52,070 nucleotides of DNA. Source: Rhizaria sp. SCN 62-66 (taxonomy: Eukaryota; Rhizaria, unplaced). Below the pieces are notes generated by a model. It was given only the letters and a program-made list of their open reading frames with translations, searched no databases and had not been told where the DNA came from. The stretch spans positions 1 to 52,070 of the forward strand of contig MEDY01000211.1 in NCBI GenBank assembly GCA_001724265.1, in the 5' to 3' direction. Below are positions 15,001 to 21,731 of the stretch, piece by piece (positions within the stretch are counted from its first letter, which is position 1; every line of letters begins with the position of its first letter). Made by a program: the position numbers and the translations under genes.

Positions 15001-17188
15001 AGCTGCGCAAGCTACACGGCAGTGTCGCCGATTGTGCCCGTGCCAGTGGGCGCTGTACCGTGCACACCTCACTGCTGTGGCTTCAGCTCGTTCGTCCTGT
15101 CCTTGCCATGGCGCTGCCTCTGCGAACGATTCGACGGACGCATTTTGCACAGGAGCGCAGCTTGCTGCCAGTGTCATTGAAATGGCGCGCTCTGACATTG
15201 CTGCGCGGGTACGGCCGATGCCACGACTGGGCCGATCAGGCTCTGTGGTCTCGAGCTCTGGTGGAGACAGCCAACCAGACAACCAGCCCAGCTCCGGACC
15301 TGCAACAGGGCTTAGTGCGGTTGCTGGTGCGCCCTTGGCCTCCCCTAGAGCGATGCCCTTCTCGTTGCCATCACTCCCGCTTCCGCTCAGCGTTGCTGAG
15401 GAGAACGACGATGACGTTGGTGAGATATTTGTGACCCCATCTGTTCCTGCAGTAGTCACTGCTCCAGTGCAACAGGTCTGCTCGTGCACGCAGCAGCAGA
15501 CGCTTGCTGCCGTGCTCCGCTCGGCTGGCGTGCCTCGTCACTACATTACCGTTGCTGTTCCCATCCCTGACGGCGCATCCGGGTCCGTCTCGAACGCATC
15601 TAGGGGTGGCGTGTTTGCCGCATCCGGTGCATTTGATGACGATGCGCTGCGCGATGACGAGAGCGATGACGACGACCGCTCTCCGGTGGCCCCACCTTCT
15701 TCAAGGGCGTTGCACGTTGCTGTGCATGGCACGTGCGACCGCGATGCCATCTTTGCCCATTGCGCCACCATCTCTCTCTCCACGGTAGCACCGCCCTGCC
15801 AGCGCCTTGAGGCTTACGCCGCCGCAATCGCTGCCCGCCCCGCTGCCGCCGGTGGTGCCACTTATGCCGCTAGCTCCTACACAAGTCCTGCCGACATCTG
15901 TGCCCACTTTAGCCCAACTAAAACTGCTGCGGTAACTGTTAAGGGCGGCGAAAGTGACGTTGACTCGCTTGCCCGGGCGCTCCGCTTGCTCGACGCCAAC
16001 GATCCCTTGGCGGCCGCAGACGGCAGTTCAACGCAGTTTATTCTCCCAACGCCGTTGGTGTCCGTCGCACCTGCGGAGGAGGGCGACGACCCTGCGTTGG
16101 ACGGTTACAAGCCCTACCGCTCCGGCGACTGGCTGCGCGCCTCTACGCTACGCGGTGGCCACGCCGCCCGTCCCCCCGCGGGCACCGACATTACGCTGGC
16201 TACCGACGCACCGTTGCGCATGGCTTGGGTGCTCCCACATCCATTCGCTCAGTCGTCTGGCCACGTCGATGGTCCTATAGTGACTTTGGCGGCCACAACA
16301 GAGGCATTTACCGCGGCCGTCGCGGAGTCGGCTGCAATTGCAGCGGGCGTTGCAGCGCCTGTACAGGCAAGTGCGGCCGCCGCTCTGCCCCCCGTCTCCG
16401 CCGCCGCTGTTGCCGCAGCTGCTGCGAGCGCGTTTGCGCGCGCGTGTGCTTCCGAGGGCGGAGCTGCGACTTCCGACGGCGACGCCTGCGTCCGCGTCGA
16501 GGCAGTCATTCGTGCCGCGCGGGCGTGCGGCGCGCTGCGTTCGCTGACGCAAGCGGCCCCGCTGAACCCCGCCGCGCTGTGGGGCCCGCGGGCTGCCGTA
16601 GCGGCTGGCTCTCGGCCTGCCACGCGCGCCGCCCCGCTGCGACGCGCTGCCACCGTGCCGCCGCCTGTCGCCGACGACGTGGTGCCCGTGTGCGAGCTCT
16701 CACTGCTGGGCTACGGCGCGTCTGCGGCGGCAGCAGCTGCGCGGTCTGCGGCAGGCAACACCCATGCGGCTGCACACGCGGCTGCGTGCGAGTGCGGCTC
16801 GCACTGCGCAAGCTTCGGGTTCCGCAGCACTGCGGCGCGCCCCGCACAGCCCTCCATCCAGCCTGCCGCGCTCACAGTGTCTCCCGCTGCGGACCGCTCG
16901 GCGACCCCCGATACGGGTCTACTCTGCCAGCGCACGGCTGCCGGTGCCGCGTCAGATGCCGCCGCGCTAGTTGCGGCGCGCGCGTGGATGCTGGCCTCGA
17001 GCGTCGCAGCCGCCGCGGCCGCCGCGAACACCGCGGCCGGGGCGCCAGGTAATGCCAGACTTGTCGCAGGTTTGCCCACTCCCGCCGCAGGTGCCGTCGC
17101 TGCTCTTGACGCAGCAAGTGCCTCCACTGAGTCGTCGGGTTCGCGCAGGCGCCTCCGGTTTGTGGAAATCAAGGAGGAGAGCTTTTGA
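2..17188 (+). CDS. Giant Ala/Ser-rich low-complexity protein, 5' end missing
   Basis: I do not recognise this protein. The frame is open from the first complete codon at base 2 to a TGA at 17186, immediately followed by a second in-frame TGA. The visible part is 5,728 aa in one exon. The first ATG seen (227) is not the start, because the same frame is open upstream with the same composition. The protein is mostly Ala, with Ser, Thr, Pro and Val, poly-Ala runs and many Ser-Pro/Thr-Pro sites. Less biased parts are two probable coiled coils at about residues 1120-1222 and 1283-1337, and a Trp/Arg-rich helical stretch near residue 1415. Acidic runs lie near residues 1260, 1889 and 3200. Cys pairs occur near residues 5003-5052 (CRRLCPC, CPCHG), 5160 and 5596 (CECGSHC). 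There is no signal peptide in view and no clear membrane span. It could be a scaffold or structural protein; that is a guess from composition. Confidence 0.8.
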   Translation, partial: RADAAQLAAPWRPPRGFEARNAVDSTDADAAALEEALAAPPAARLSHGARAATAAAQELAVSAGGSGSAALEEADMSGLAQGVRALQRRGSAELAPPSPRRGSVADAADGANAAAGDAGVLSATAQSTTLPSARDFLAALAANAAAGAAVLERSARGMPLGAHREHPFAAAADPAGGGGVLARATAPRAVRLPVRPLPYGFVTAGDRAVAAQVAALRTAAVAAAADVIDTVTTAAAANAGSTATETEPAALMPPRLALSRAEAPAAAALRAAIGGNHGLTGAAPALGTLRQREQRLLMSGAAAALQVLFPATPDTPDLSLPTVQLLLLQKDGATAESSAGAVGDAAPHNGGAADAADESDGDVEQEADPEAEAADAAVRGQSLAAYMDQPGSDEEALRLPPGATVSTPFPMPPPRAAAAGSPALTPLTEATATGGIAVPVQAPARVRGVGAPVPALPRLAMPEPSQSTALVPGALLPPLALSDSARGSARGTARATSRTTLLDRAPVEKPAFEASVAMSALAASKVRPNKASFYPSTLLTVPADPLVAAQSAATSARVRTTAAAAARAAAAAKQRSGAVAIDPRAVAAAFAASAEAEALALRAAVAALPAGDHHRAVPTATFATGALVPFAADGPSSARAGTRNDIAAAAEAALVSSGSISHSAGAGVGITTNRVSSAVEAEMGDYRSPMVFVQAKLAELLGEARAPWANGTNSSWQPRAMPANAGDDRAFLTQLTDDAERKRLIFGDTPLGSATAAAAVAAGGLTEPAAELDDDGALLSTLHSTAARAHALVDLLEIGLRARLGLRATAATAVLADPNVAAPTAAASLFPDKIADPYELPAHTTARASTSAAALAGSGSAGAVTAAVSIDPRYTVVPAATLAAAALSSAAATGARLEPESGLVDAGTVLTDGAGDVWRDAAGDPCHGDLLLRVSGLAEAGAADDDTPADAAAVAAADAGLVELCTDPALLDAAVCAIFSELREAVFSREHLEVTGVADSVADDARSVSSAANAAAARVAAVTASAEVALAQQLRAAAANDAANARDAAAMRADVLASAAREAQWQAPELPGVFHTEDAFAATNAAKRQGFAATSTALVDLDAPNPAPVQAPAPPAAPSRVRLLPVPHFAVAHRLAAALRGLERESATAAAEVARLEEAEHTQEQELQWRSAWRAKKDLQLQLYRRGEAGLLEELALIARIDADTRQEVAQLAQDNLQLLQGYTRPGLVLGGAAEREWRLRLVDGHMYPPSSSSDSEGGDDEGDEADAKTSASQRPARHLSSTIGHTLYDVYRRLLRQRTEHATLDCELALATQERDALLLRFEALSTLTAQTLVHLTPRAIVPAALPVLPASVARTLESNATPGSAPAHSAGASGWSSQSPFSQTPSLSVANPAANNAQNKTITTAALEWADAQAARWDRWMRRAFPSLLPTAGEEALELPRYYALMRRRMLRQAHADAARRTRAQVLTQQLASQQRTAEAAGSLSAASSFGARSGVMTRNTSATAISLAHAHGHASAADAQERKDATAAEIDAAYAGVDEPESAVGGAFDRALWRWLALRAGAADWGLIGLAALDGTATITGAERPLESVLAAAARNHARHTRAAAAVWALNNSGYAPFSPRASDPFDGYTSDSGSDCDAPMPVLIPDLHADSSRDDDTAAAAAAAAKAAAAEPAAATPVRRAAAHELPLSTLLQHERRMQAAPASDASNALRLPGEEEGEAAPMRLPPPIAMHRRTSLSHLATAAAAAAAATAAAAAAAAAGSSPHAGSAASAGAAFGGRNSSSSGSFFGNPPALAQGLGRRNSVSLALAADAAAAAAAAAAAAAASPSSQAPPVEPRRERAAPRALRARAPRSRRAAASRRGQQIAGRRRSVASSSESGSSSGDQDDDDDDEVIDAAEAAVLASEGAEHAALAAQLLRPGLTRPRPPTGSTVPTLGALAGANRSGTMPPLPSAGGRSVRLRPRGAAAPETVAAALVAQPAGLSTPGRRSLSAASGGTPAQSQPPTPSGSTTPRVPGALQAFTKRPSLFASAEALALAQTALLAGSTARPSVFGALARTAAPGAAVTVNPGTWHSPALAVAVRNLTKRAIRRLREATPWHQAMLLTSATEAAAAASTVANTGGTVVLTTAAGKIAADTAATAAADAAVVRALDNEVAAAAAGAADAASVALGRSRHRDATSVFIENEDSTRVHGAQAVEASTIAVTTALQAWDDAAAAAAASVTVTDAEPPASFLPALSHSAAVETSSQAHSRPPTRPGTAAGAGVPSSSQLDAAEQALAAQALIAVIRQPGLLNAPLSASPFAVMPNTPKPAGDGGFPLLLSPRASMTSPLAPLLQLAASAAAAPTAATAEQTTARASFFTQMAQVAPTEQRSTESRAAAVIPRSLLPLLPPQMVLLMRAVPTLPLAAALAKLVSPAPLPAASVTAASSGAAAAAALSAASTAGGIGYGTPGQQRRSMVQRPSMVRSSTVGLAPTPVPMTPAVSLQPPTPMTTTAPALAAPTLTSVASNSAVLSVTVSQLPRLPTSLPPAVTLLVSAARLTLLRAASVLVTRSTGGKGRAAAAARAKAALQAVSVNVDAAAANATHGKDASLSPSPRRSSLADLRSPNAPLTPTSGATPAAGSHPTQSPAAVGSSSASARGPMLPPLVAAAVTAAMASALGLPLPSIEVRSSMRPTVSALETAVAALDAAAAAAAPAESTLQTATAQGSVALSTSKSASQRAAQRASAGPAAALAVVATAVRALLPQAAPANTAISSGVNSGFSTTPSSVPAFGWGSAAPTPLASSTAASSDSSSVGPLSPRHRRNASNDSAATPASAMHSPAAAGGLALVAGSVGVAAALAAALGVRLGGHSRRPSQSGIVGPLSPSRGRSKSPSAAAAAAAAAGGLTTPGVDRSRTVKSPRAPPTGAAPTPSAGRTAFTFDLPETGAPPLARASSVADSVSSPRSRRGGVHGGATPLAISSPRSGATTSTRAAHGHARRGSAAGATASAASAANRFAALETLLTRQVNLLRYLRRARAAVVLPPPPPPVYLSLPLLLDAAPQLAPLWAVTLTLVHANTNSPTRGSGLVLAARALGLPAGSTALAHMSALTAVAGPLWRVLLSEPLASLPTPARAIVTALLARSNTVSARARAAAAAAAATAALQALETARTVSVLLTAEIALGEAWLSTNPMLAAAVTATETTKTNLFVETGPDSDTDADTDSDSDDGGTAKRAAGLSRRTPTKVSRSAMVDAEISACVNGFSVTSAALYASADALATALSPATADDRQNATLPIHPLVARALSLSTPYRALHSARRRAAAAAVRRAARARAAAEAAATAAALAAAARKAAHKARAKARAAEKHRLRTGGARSSSTATAAVIDAVTEVPVVVPAEEPVPTLPAPLPGSIAAADAATAAAASATEFSVRCARRRRAAVTALTALNTAAQAHATWWMSVAAAAGAPVSVSWNQHSRSDDPELVLQRVSASDADPACGGESNIDITPDAVGATNSDDLNRTGSPRPPRRAAPRRPPTGPSTAALSPATLARALPSVPNRPAPRRAAPRLAPGATSGTATLATTLVVGSIFAVQRTPSPVPVREIPALFPTAVFNSVASAVAFEERRARHRDALWARMSVTSRSLKSVMSQLHRLKCTVHATSNGHSGSSSATQMNPDAMALLPFLSSDKFTSATLPAPKGSLPLSPPPLPLSAALVAAAEFSAVAAAADLQAQRRALATPLPTAATASGAALAAAATTAATAGAGLQTLLSPPLLHELFAAYVISKAEAVAIGACGSLRDAADIGLGTAALSHHPTEHGVWTVASKKVSDGVAVSEAKPDLDGQDALESAFRELAMIAKNSSNPAVAAAATAASAAPELPTVPTLTSMLLQAPRFVQADSSADSSALPVPAVAALIATSLMRAFAQHAVAEPSLALMLASLQDSIALAAAPCVAPIASVSASGSGIAAKKASSSTAPTTHVHSSSKKSAAASGSVADSIAVSCVMPPRRAVRHKFMGLGTASGVSAATGAPAVLCDDASVFDADDDNDAAAAVGSTPWPLSHLAAATEDASALDSAMRTWAAVASAQLEWALTTGAAATSSAFASAMDSAEGVPDVTPVCALTAALQASKRHRLSSARGRVAPPVPSFTPGLGDAGGDGGDGQLPQVLPLPLLRVLLRTVFPLKPPAHIEELLTVAVRDGGFVLRCDGPPPLAPDGTPLLAAQRRGRGPLGRNSKRNNETAVAGPVTAAVALAIASTAERTLVTLTANKAAQEANAGVSASSALLAVPPHLCDAAASTILAAGPAESVNNGPQQGGQQIQPPQAPSLMASLLDHRSGLTRDTWHRLLLQLSPANVTQSGLSSAAALALECTPGAHGLLTTLTKLLACPRVSPDSEARDNAPSASSRAPTIAALHEAVLSALGGDPADRAVAVGRHWASSTRGAARLAAAASLRNPLSAPHSSLAAVAPSVAPPAPVMLGRDIVQAGSSRTADATRPVTRAGAAAPGDDSASDSEALAGDNGVPASDSTDGMDWSWFDAPNLGPELQTAAQRVDAAVHVTYTAEGTAEAAVPAVHAAARTDWELDETLLAAAEAAVAKCTTRRALRALITAATERARSSVTSAVASALTAKSFELTQSFVYVGSVTTPNTSAITPNISTKAPAAPGAARKSRSSNLLQRLLVGGEGSLAPSEARAAFESAAADDEEQARVRVEAETAGLKPVSNTDASTGFTNGNTQKPNNNPVALARTVSNAATAARIFTPTGTLGSPVAAPVASIVCRQPSVLDRASSLLTVVSIPALLATPAASGAALTPTPFMSLLRAQALTESSDAVACTLRRSLHMSATALPHSRAVRARATTRAAARALATLARAAAAQRLAALPAASQMASLNDTAAAAAAVAQPSPVAGGETEAGSAASAPLQAPIVTAPVTVARASSRASVSSTPALAPRTMGSVPELTLAVPAAGPVASVVSSATACVAVSAAVGALGAAAGLADATLVLDALATGAPLPPAVTDCAAAQATRQCRRLCPCQWALYRAHLTAVASARSSCPCHGAASANDSTDAFCTGAQLAASVIEMARSDIAARVRPMPRLGRSGSVVSSSGGDSQPDNQPSSGPATGLSAVAGAPLASPRAMPFSLPSLPLPLSVAEENDDDVGEIFVTPSVPAVVTAPVQQVCSCTQQQTLAAVLRSAGVPRHYITVAVPIPDGASGSVSNASRGGVFAASGAFDDDALRDDESDDDDRSPVAPPSSRALHVAVHGTCDRDAIFAHCATISLSTVAPPCQRLEAYAAAIAARPAAAGGATYAASSYTSPADICAHFSPTKTAAVTVKGGESDVDSLARALRLLDANDPLAAADGSSTQFILPTPLVSVAPAEEGDDPALDGYKPYRSGDWLRASTLRGGHAARPPAGTDITLATDAPLRMAWVLPHPFAQSSGHVDGPIVTLAATTEAFTAAVAESAAIAAGVAAPVQASAAAALPPVSAAAVAAAAASAFARACASEGGAATSDGDACVRVEAVIRAARACGALRSLTQAAPLNPAALWGPRAAVAAGSRPATRAAPLRRAATVPPPVADDVVPVCELSLLGYGASAAAAAARSAAGNTHAAAHAAACECGSHCASFGFRSTAARPAQPSIQPAALTVSPAADRSATPDTGLLCQRTAAGAASDAAALVAARAWMLASSVAAAAAAANTAAGAPGNARLVAGLPTPAAGAVAALDAASASTESSGSRRRLRFVEIKEESF

Positions 17189-17454
17189 TGACGATCAACA
17201 CATTATTGTACGCAGCTGTTTTACCTACTACAGTGCGACCCTGTTTATCTATTCGTTACTTATCAACATTTTAAATAGTTAACTGCTTATTAATACACAT
17301 TTTAACATTTCATATCACGTGTTCTGTTGGGAAAATTTCCAATCTATTGTATTTCATATGGCCTGCATAAGTAGTTTGATCTTGGCCATCACTCATAAGA
17401 AGCTTTGTAACGTGTTTGCGTCCGCAACAATCAGACTGCTTAGTGTGCAAGTGC
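17189..17454. other. Convergent 3' spacer, AT-rich
   Basis: The spacer lies between the ends of the giant gene (+) and EMC7 (-). It is AT-rich like the other spacers. I see no coding sequence, no RNA gene and no canonical AATAAA for either strand. Confidence 0.6.
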
Positions 17455-18215
17455 TCACTCGGCTTTGACGGCAGGCGCACGAGGCGTCTTGGGCTTGGCC
17501 TCGACCTGCGGCTTATTGCCCGAGAGCAGGTTCGAGATGGACATTTGCGACTGCATGCGGCGCATTTCAGCCTTCTCCTCGGGCGTCATGTTGCCCATGA
17601 GGCGCGGCATGAGCAGAGCCATGCCGCCCATCAGCACCATCATCAGCACCATCGGCTGCTTCAGCCACGCCAGCACGTCAATCGACTCGCGTGGCACGAA
17701 GTACGTCTCTGGCGCCGCGGGCCGCAGCTGGAGCGGGTACGCGGCGGGGGTGCGCACAGGCGTGGGGTCCGTCGCCGACAGCGCGTGCTGGCGGAACGCG
17801 GTCACCGCGCCCTTCTCGGAGACAATTATACTCGTCTAAGTGAAGTTGTGAGGCAAGATGAGAGAAGACGGCGATGGTTATGAGTGACACGTTCATGCTA
17901 TCCGGGCTTGCTAATCGTGCGGAGGTCATGGTGAAATGTTGATTGACGTACGGGTTCAAACTGAAAGCCTGTGGCGGAGACATCGACCGTGTACTGGCCG
18001 GGGGCAACGTCGGTGAAACTAAATCCGCCATCCTTGCGAATGAAGGCAGAGCGGCGGCCAGCGTCAAGGATGACCATCGCATCGAGGGGGGCAGCAGCAG
18101 GCGCCTTAAGTGCAGGGTTCATGTAGACGAACTTCACAGACCCGTCAATGGAGGCCGCAGAAGCAACCATAGCCATCGCACAAATAGCTACAGCAAGGAT
18201 AGTGCAACAATTCAT
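17455..18215 (-). CDS. EMC7: ER membrane protein complex subunit 7 (EMC7)
   Basis: This is a subunit of the ER membrane complex, which inserts tail-anchored and multi-pass proteins. Two exons: 17952-18215 and 17835-17455, joined across a 116-nt intron, giving 214 aa (human EMC7 is 242). Residues 1-20 (from MNCCTILAV) form a signal peptide. Residues 22-110 are the lumenal beta-sandwich of the family (DGSVKF, FIRKDGGFSFTDVAPGQYTVDV, GFQFEP). They are followed by the family's YPLQLRP and YFVPRES blocks, a hydrophobic Met/Leu-rich membrane span at about 149-168 (QPMVLMMVLMGGM), and a charged cytosolic tail (NMTPEEKAEMRRMQ). This matches the known EMC7 order: signal, beta domain, PYPLQ block, membrane span, tail. 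I chose the ATG at 18215 because it puts the signal sequence at the N-terminus. An in-frame GTG further upstream is not needed. The gene is divergent from the poly-Gln gene at 18763. Confidence 0.9.
17836..17951 (-). other. Intron of EMC7
   Basis: A 116-nt phase-0 intron with donor GTACGT and acceptor CACTTAG. Removal joins FEP to TSIIVSEKG and restores the EMC7 alignment. A likely branch site is CACTCATAAC. Confidence 0.85.
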
Positions 18216-18762
18216 CGAGAGAACCGGTAAAAGTGTTCTTGACGACTCAATCACCTCACACACAATCTGTGAATGAACAGCGATTCGGATCGGGGCTTTG
18301 ATTTTTTACGAACCTTGGGAATGGGGCGAAGAGACACCAAGCGAGGGATGAAACCACATGCTATTTTGCTTCTCCGGGTGATAAGTGTATCCATCACATA
18401 TGTTTTCTTAGGGTGCACACATTATTAACGCCCTACGACTCATCTTTTGGAACATTAAATTTTGTAGCCGAACACGTTCTTAGACTTGAAACCGATGTCT
18501 CGTAACCAACTGTAATGTCGGCCATTGCTCAGCAACTTTAAAAGCAGCGTCCCTCTCGGAGGCGCAAGACTTGTTGGACTCATATTGCATTGTTTGCTAT
18601 CTAATCTTATACGTTACTTCCTTTTGTGTTGTTGCAATTCAATTCTGTCTTCATTAGCGTCAACAGCAGGGAACTTTCCTGACAGCCCTCCCTAACCGTT
18701 GGTGAACCCCTCCGCTTCTGTCGTCGACCGCTCAGGTTCTCTGAGAGCGCCTCTAACCCGCG
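18216..18762. promoter_or_regulatory. Divergent promoter region EMC7 / poly-Gln gene
   Basis: 547 bp between the two start codons. The centre is AT-rich. The last 100 bases before the ATG at 18763 are C/T-rich (CCCTCCCT near 18685) and probably hold the 5' UTR. I see no convincing TATA box or coding sequence. Confidence 0.4.
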
Positions 18763-19096
18763 ATGCAGCCCATGGCGATGCAGCCGGCGCCCCGCGTGCC
18801 CTCGCGCCCGTCCTCGACGCGTCACAGCCGTCCGCCGGCTTCTGAGCACCAGTACCAGCACGCTCCCGTCCAGTCCCCGCAGCACCAGCCGCAACAACAG
18901 CAGGGCTTGCCCGCCCACTACCTCACACCCGCGCCGTCGTCGCGCATGACCACTGCCGTGAACTCGGCCGCGGCGCGCGCGCTGCAGAACACGGTTCCCA
19001 GCAAAGGCTTCGCGGCCCATGCGATGGGCTACGATGCGCCGCAGCAGATGCACTCACCGCCTTCGCAGCAACAGCAGCAGCAGGCGCAGCACCATT

Positions 19097-19140
<44 letters not shown>

Positions 19141-21078
19141 CAACAACAACAACAACAGCAAGCTGGACTGCCTGCCGGAATGTCGGCGCTGCAGCTAAAC
19201 CGTGTGCGCTCGCAGACGCCGCACTTTGACGCCTCCCCGCGCAAGGGTTTTCCCCCGCAGCAGCAGCAGCAGCAGCAGCAGCTGTCGCAGCAGCAGCTGC
19301 AGCAGCTGCAGCAGCAGACCCACGCGCAGCGCCAACAGCACCAGCAACAGACGCAGCAGCAAGACTACGCGTTCGCGCCCCACGGCGTGCGCGGCCGCGG
19401 CGGACACATGTCGCAGCCCAGCACGCCCGCGCACCGCTCCGCGCACAACTCCTTCGGCCCCAGTGCCAGCTCCGGCGCCGGCCCCGCGCCCGCTGCGTCG
19501 TCCACGCCCGCGCCCGCGCACGTGCCCGCGGCCGCTAGCCACCGCGCCGCCTCTCCGTCGCCCTACGCCGCGCAACAGCAACAGCAGCAGCAGCAGCCGC
19601 GTATGCAGGTGCAGATGCAGCAGCCCGTGGCTCAGTCGGGCCTCGCGGCGTCGCACCAGTCATCCGCCCTGGTTCCCGTGGCCTCGCCCGCGCCTACTAT
19701 GCAGACCCAGTCGAGCGGCGCGTTCGCGTCGAGCTCTGCCGTGGTCGCGGCTGCGACGAGCGGGCCGTTCCCGCTCTCCGCGTCGCTCGACGGCACGCTG
19801 GTCGAGTCCGTGCCCGTGGGCGCGGGCGCGGTCAAGTTGACGCCGCTGCAGGCTCTGTACAAGGACCGCTGCGACCTGCTGCGCTACCTGCACCACTACA
19901 AGGAGGACGTCGCGGCGCGCGAGAGCGACATGCGCGCTGCTTTCGTCCGCCTCGCGCAGGAGCTGGGCCGTGCCAAGCGCGACCTGGGCGCGCTGCAGCA
20001 GCGCGAGGCGATGCTGCGCGACCTGTGCAAGGGCATGCTGCTTGACAAGGGCGCGCACAAGGTGCACGCGCAGAGCGAGGAGGCATTCTGGTCCGCGCTA
20101 GGGCTGGGCGCCCCCGACGCCGCGGGCGCCAACGCGGGCGCCGTGACGGCGGGCACGACCTCGGGTGGCAAGGCCATCTCGCTGCTCATCGCGTCGCAGC
20201 CGGCCGACTCGTTTGCCTTCGACTCTGAGGCCGTGTCGGGCACCTATTGGGGCCAGCACATCGCCGCGCCCGTGCCCGCCAAGACGGTCGCCAACAACGC
20301 CGCAATGGGCACCTCGGCCGTCGCGGGCGCGGGCGCGGGCAACGCCGCGGCGTCGTCGGGCAACTATGTCTCCTTCGGCGAGTTCCAGAAGATGCGCGCG
20401 AAGCTCACTGCGCTGGACCGCGAGCGCCGCGAGAGCGCGGAGAAGATTGCGCAGCTGCAGAAGGAAAATGACCGCTTCCGCACCAAGCAGCGCGACCAGG
20501 CGCTGGCGCGCACCGACGCCAAGTGGGAAAAGCAGCGCGAGCACCTCATGGGCGCCGTCAAACGCATTCAGTGGCTCGTTGGCGAAACTAAGCGCCTTGA
20601 GAAGGGCCGCAAGGACGACGCGGCCTACATCCTGCGCCTCGAGCAGGCCATGCTCGCGATGCGCCAGCGGCTGCGCACGGTGACCGCGGGCGCTGCCGCG
20701 GGCCCCACGCCGCAGCAGCTGCAGCAGCAGACGCAGCGCCAGGCCGCGAGCGCCGCCGCCGCGCTGCAGGGCACCGGCATCTCGCTCCATGCCGCGGTGC
20801 CGCGCGTCTTCGGCGAGCCCGCGTCGGCGGCCGCCACGCTGCCCGCGGGCCTGACCTCTGCGCCCGGCACGCCGGTCCGCGGCCCCGGCGGCGCGGGCGC
20901 GGCCCCCACCCCGGGCTCTGGCTCGGCGGACCTGCAGGCCGCGGTGCGCCGCCTGCGGAGACTCGAGATGCACACTGCGCTCTACCAGTCCGCGAACGCA
21001 CCCCAACAGCCGCAGCAGCAGCCAGTGCAGCAGCAGCCACCGCAACAGTACGCGCATCAGGGTTATGCTCCGCAGCAG

Positions 21079-21109
<31 letters not shown>

Positions 21110-21699
21110 CGCAGCAGGCTGACTACGGCCACGGCGACTACGCCCCCGAGCACGCTGACGGCCAGTACGACGGCAGCCAGTACGGCAATGGCGAGTACGG
21201 CCACGAGCCCTCACAGCACCAGCAGCATCAGGGCCAGTCTGAGGCCGAGCCCCACCCGTCCCACGCCCCAGCCAATGCCTCCGGCGCCGCGCCCAGCGCG
21301 GGCTACGGCGGCGGCGGCGAGGAAGACATGCTGAGCGACGAGGCTTTGGCGGCACTGCTGGCCGAAGCCGACGGCGCGGCCGCCGCGGTCGCCGACGAGG
21401 ACGCCGACACGGATCAGTCGCAGTCGCAGGGCGCTACGCCCGCGCACCGCCGCGCGGGCTCCGTCTCCGGCGGCGGGGTCTCGTCCCTGCAGGGCGACCC
21501 GGCCGCCGCCGACGTCAGCGGCGTCGGCGGCGATGGCGACTGGGCGTCGTCGTCGATGATGCGCGACCTGCTGGCCGAGGCCGGTGTCGACGCGGATGAG
21601 CTCATGGGCTTTGCGCAGGCGCGCAAGAACGCTCCGGGCCCCGCGCCGCAGCCTGGTCAGCCACAACAGCACCAGCAGCAGGGAAGCCGTTTAAACTGA
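18763..21699 (+). CDS. Poly-Gln coiled-coil protein A (upstream partner of candidate -1 frameshift)
   Basis: I do not recognise the family. 978 aa, ATG at 18763, TGA at 21697. Residues 1-360 are Gln/Ala/Pro/Ser-rich with long Gln runs. Residues about 359-428 (LQALYKDRCDLLRYLHHYKED and on) and 539-643 (FQKMRAKLTALDRERRESAE and on) are two probable coiled coils. They are the best-conserved-looking parts, with a good mix of Lys, Glu, Arg and Leu. Then come another Gln-rich stretch, a Gly/Tyr/Gln region and an acidic C-terminus (DMLSDEALAALLAEADG). The last four codons are CGT TTA AAC TGA, so the stop is preceded by a -1 slippery heptamer. TTA is an unusual Leu codon in this GC-rich gene. ORF B begins 32 nt beyond the stop. 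A full frameshift product would be 978 + 710 = 1,688 aa. Possibly a cytoskeletal or RNA-granule protein by composition; unproven. Confidence 0.8.
19099..19161 (+). repeat. CAG/CAA tract, 21 Gln
   Basis: Pure CAG for the first part, then mixed with CAA, encoding 21 consecutive Gln in protein A. Confidence 0.95.
19258..19317 (+). repeat. CAG-rich tract, interrupted poly-Gln
   Basis: Eight CAG codons, then Gln runs broken by Leu and Ser codons (CTG, TCG), in protein A. Confidence 0.9.
21073..21108 (+). repeat. CAG/CAA tract, 12 Gln
   Basis: Twelve Gln codons (CAG with two CAA) in the C-terminal third of protein A. Confidence 0.9.
21690..21696 (+). promoter_or_regulatory. Candidate -1 ribosomal frameshift site T TTA AAC
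   Basis: The heptamer fits X XXY YYZ in the correct register for the A frame (T | TTA | AAC) and is followed at once by the TGA of A. A -1 slip continues CTG ATT TCC GCT at 21696 with no stop into the B frame. By eye, bases 21702-21708 can pair with 21733-21739 (7 bp, two G-U), starting 5 nt after the heptamer. The loop bases CCCAG (21725-21729) are complementary to CTGGG (21770-21774), so an H-type pseudoknot is possible. The pairing was not computed. GC-rich DNA makes chance stems common. Confidence 0.5.
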
Positions 21700-21731
21700 T
21701 TTCCGCTGCCGGTGGGAGTGCGCACCCAGTG

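Noticed and set aside
21656-21729. A 74-nt intron that would join A and B in frame
   Set aside because: Not excluded, but its donor GTCAGC, its short length and its GC-rich content differ from all six well-supported introns.
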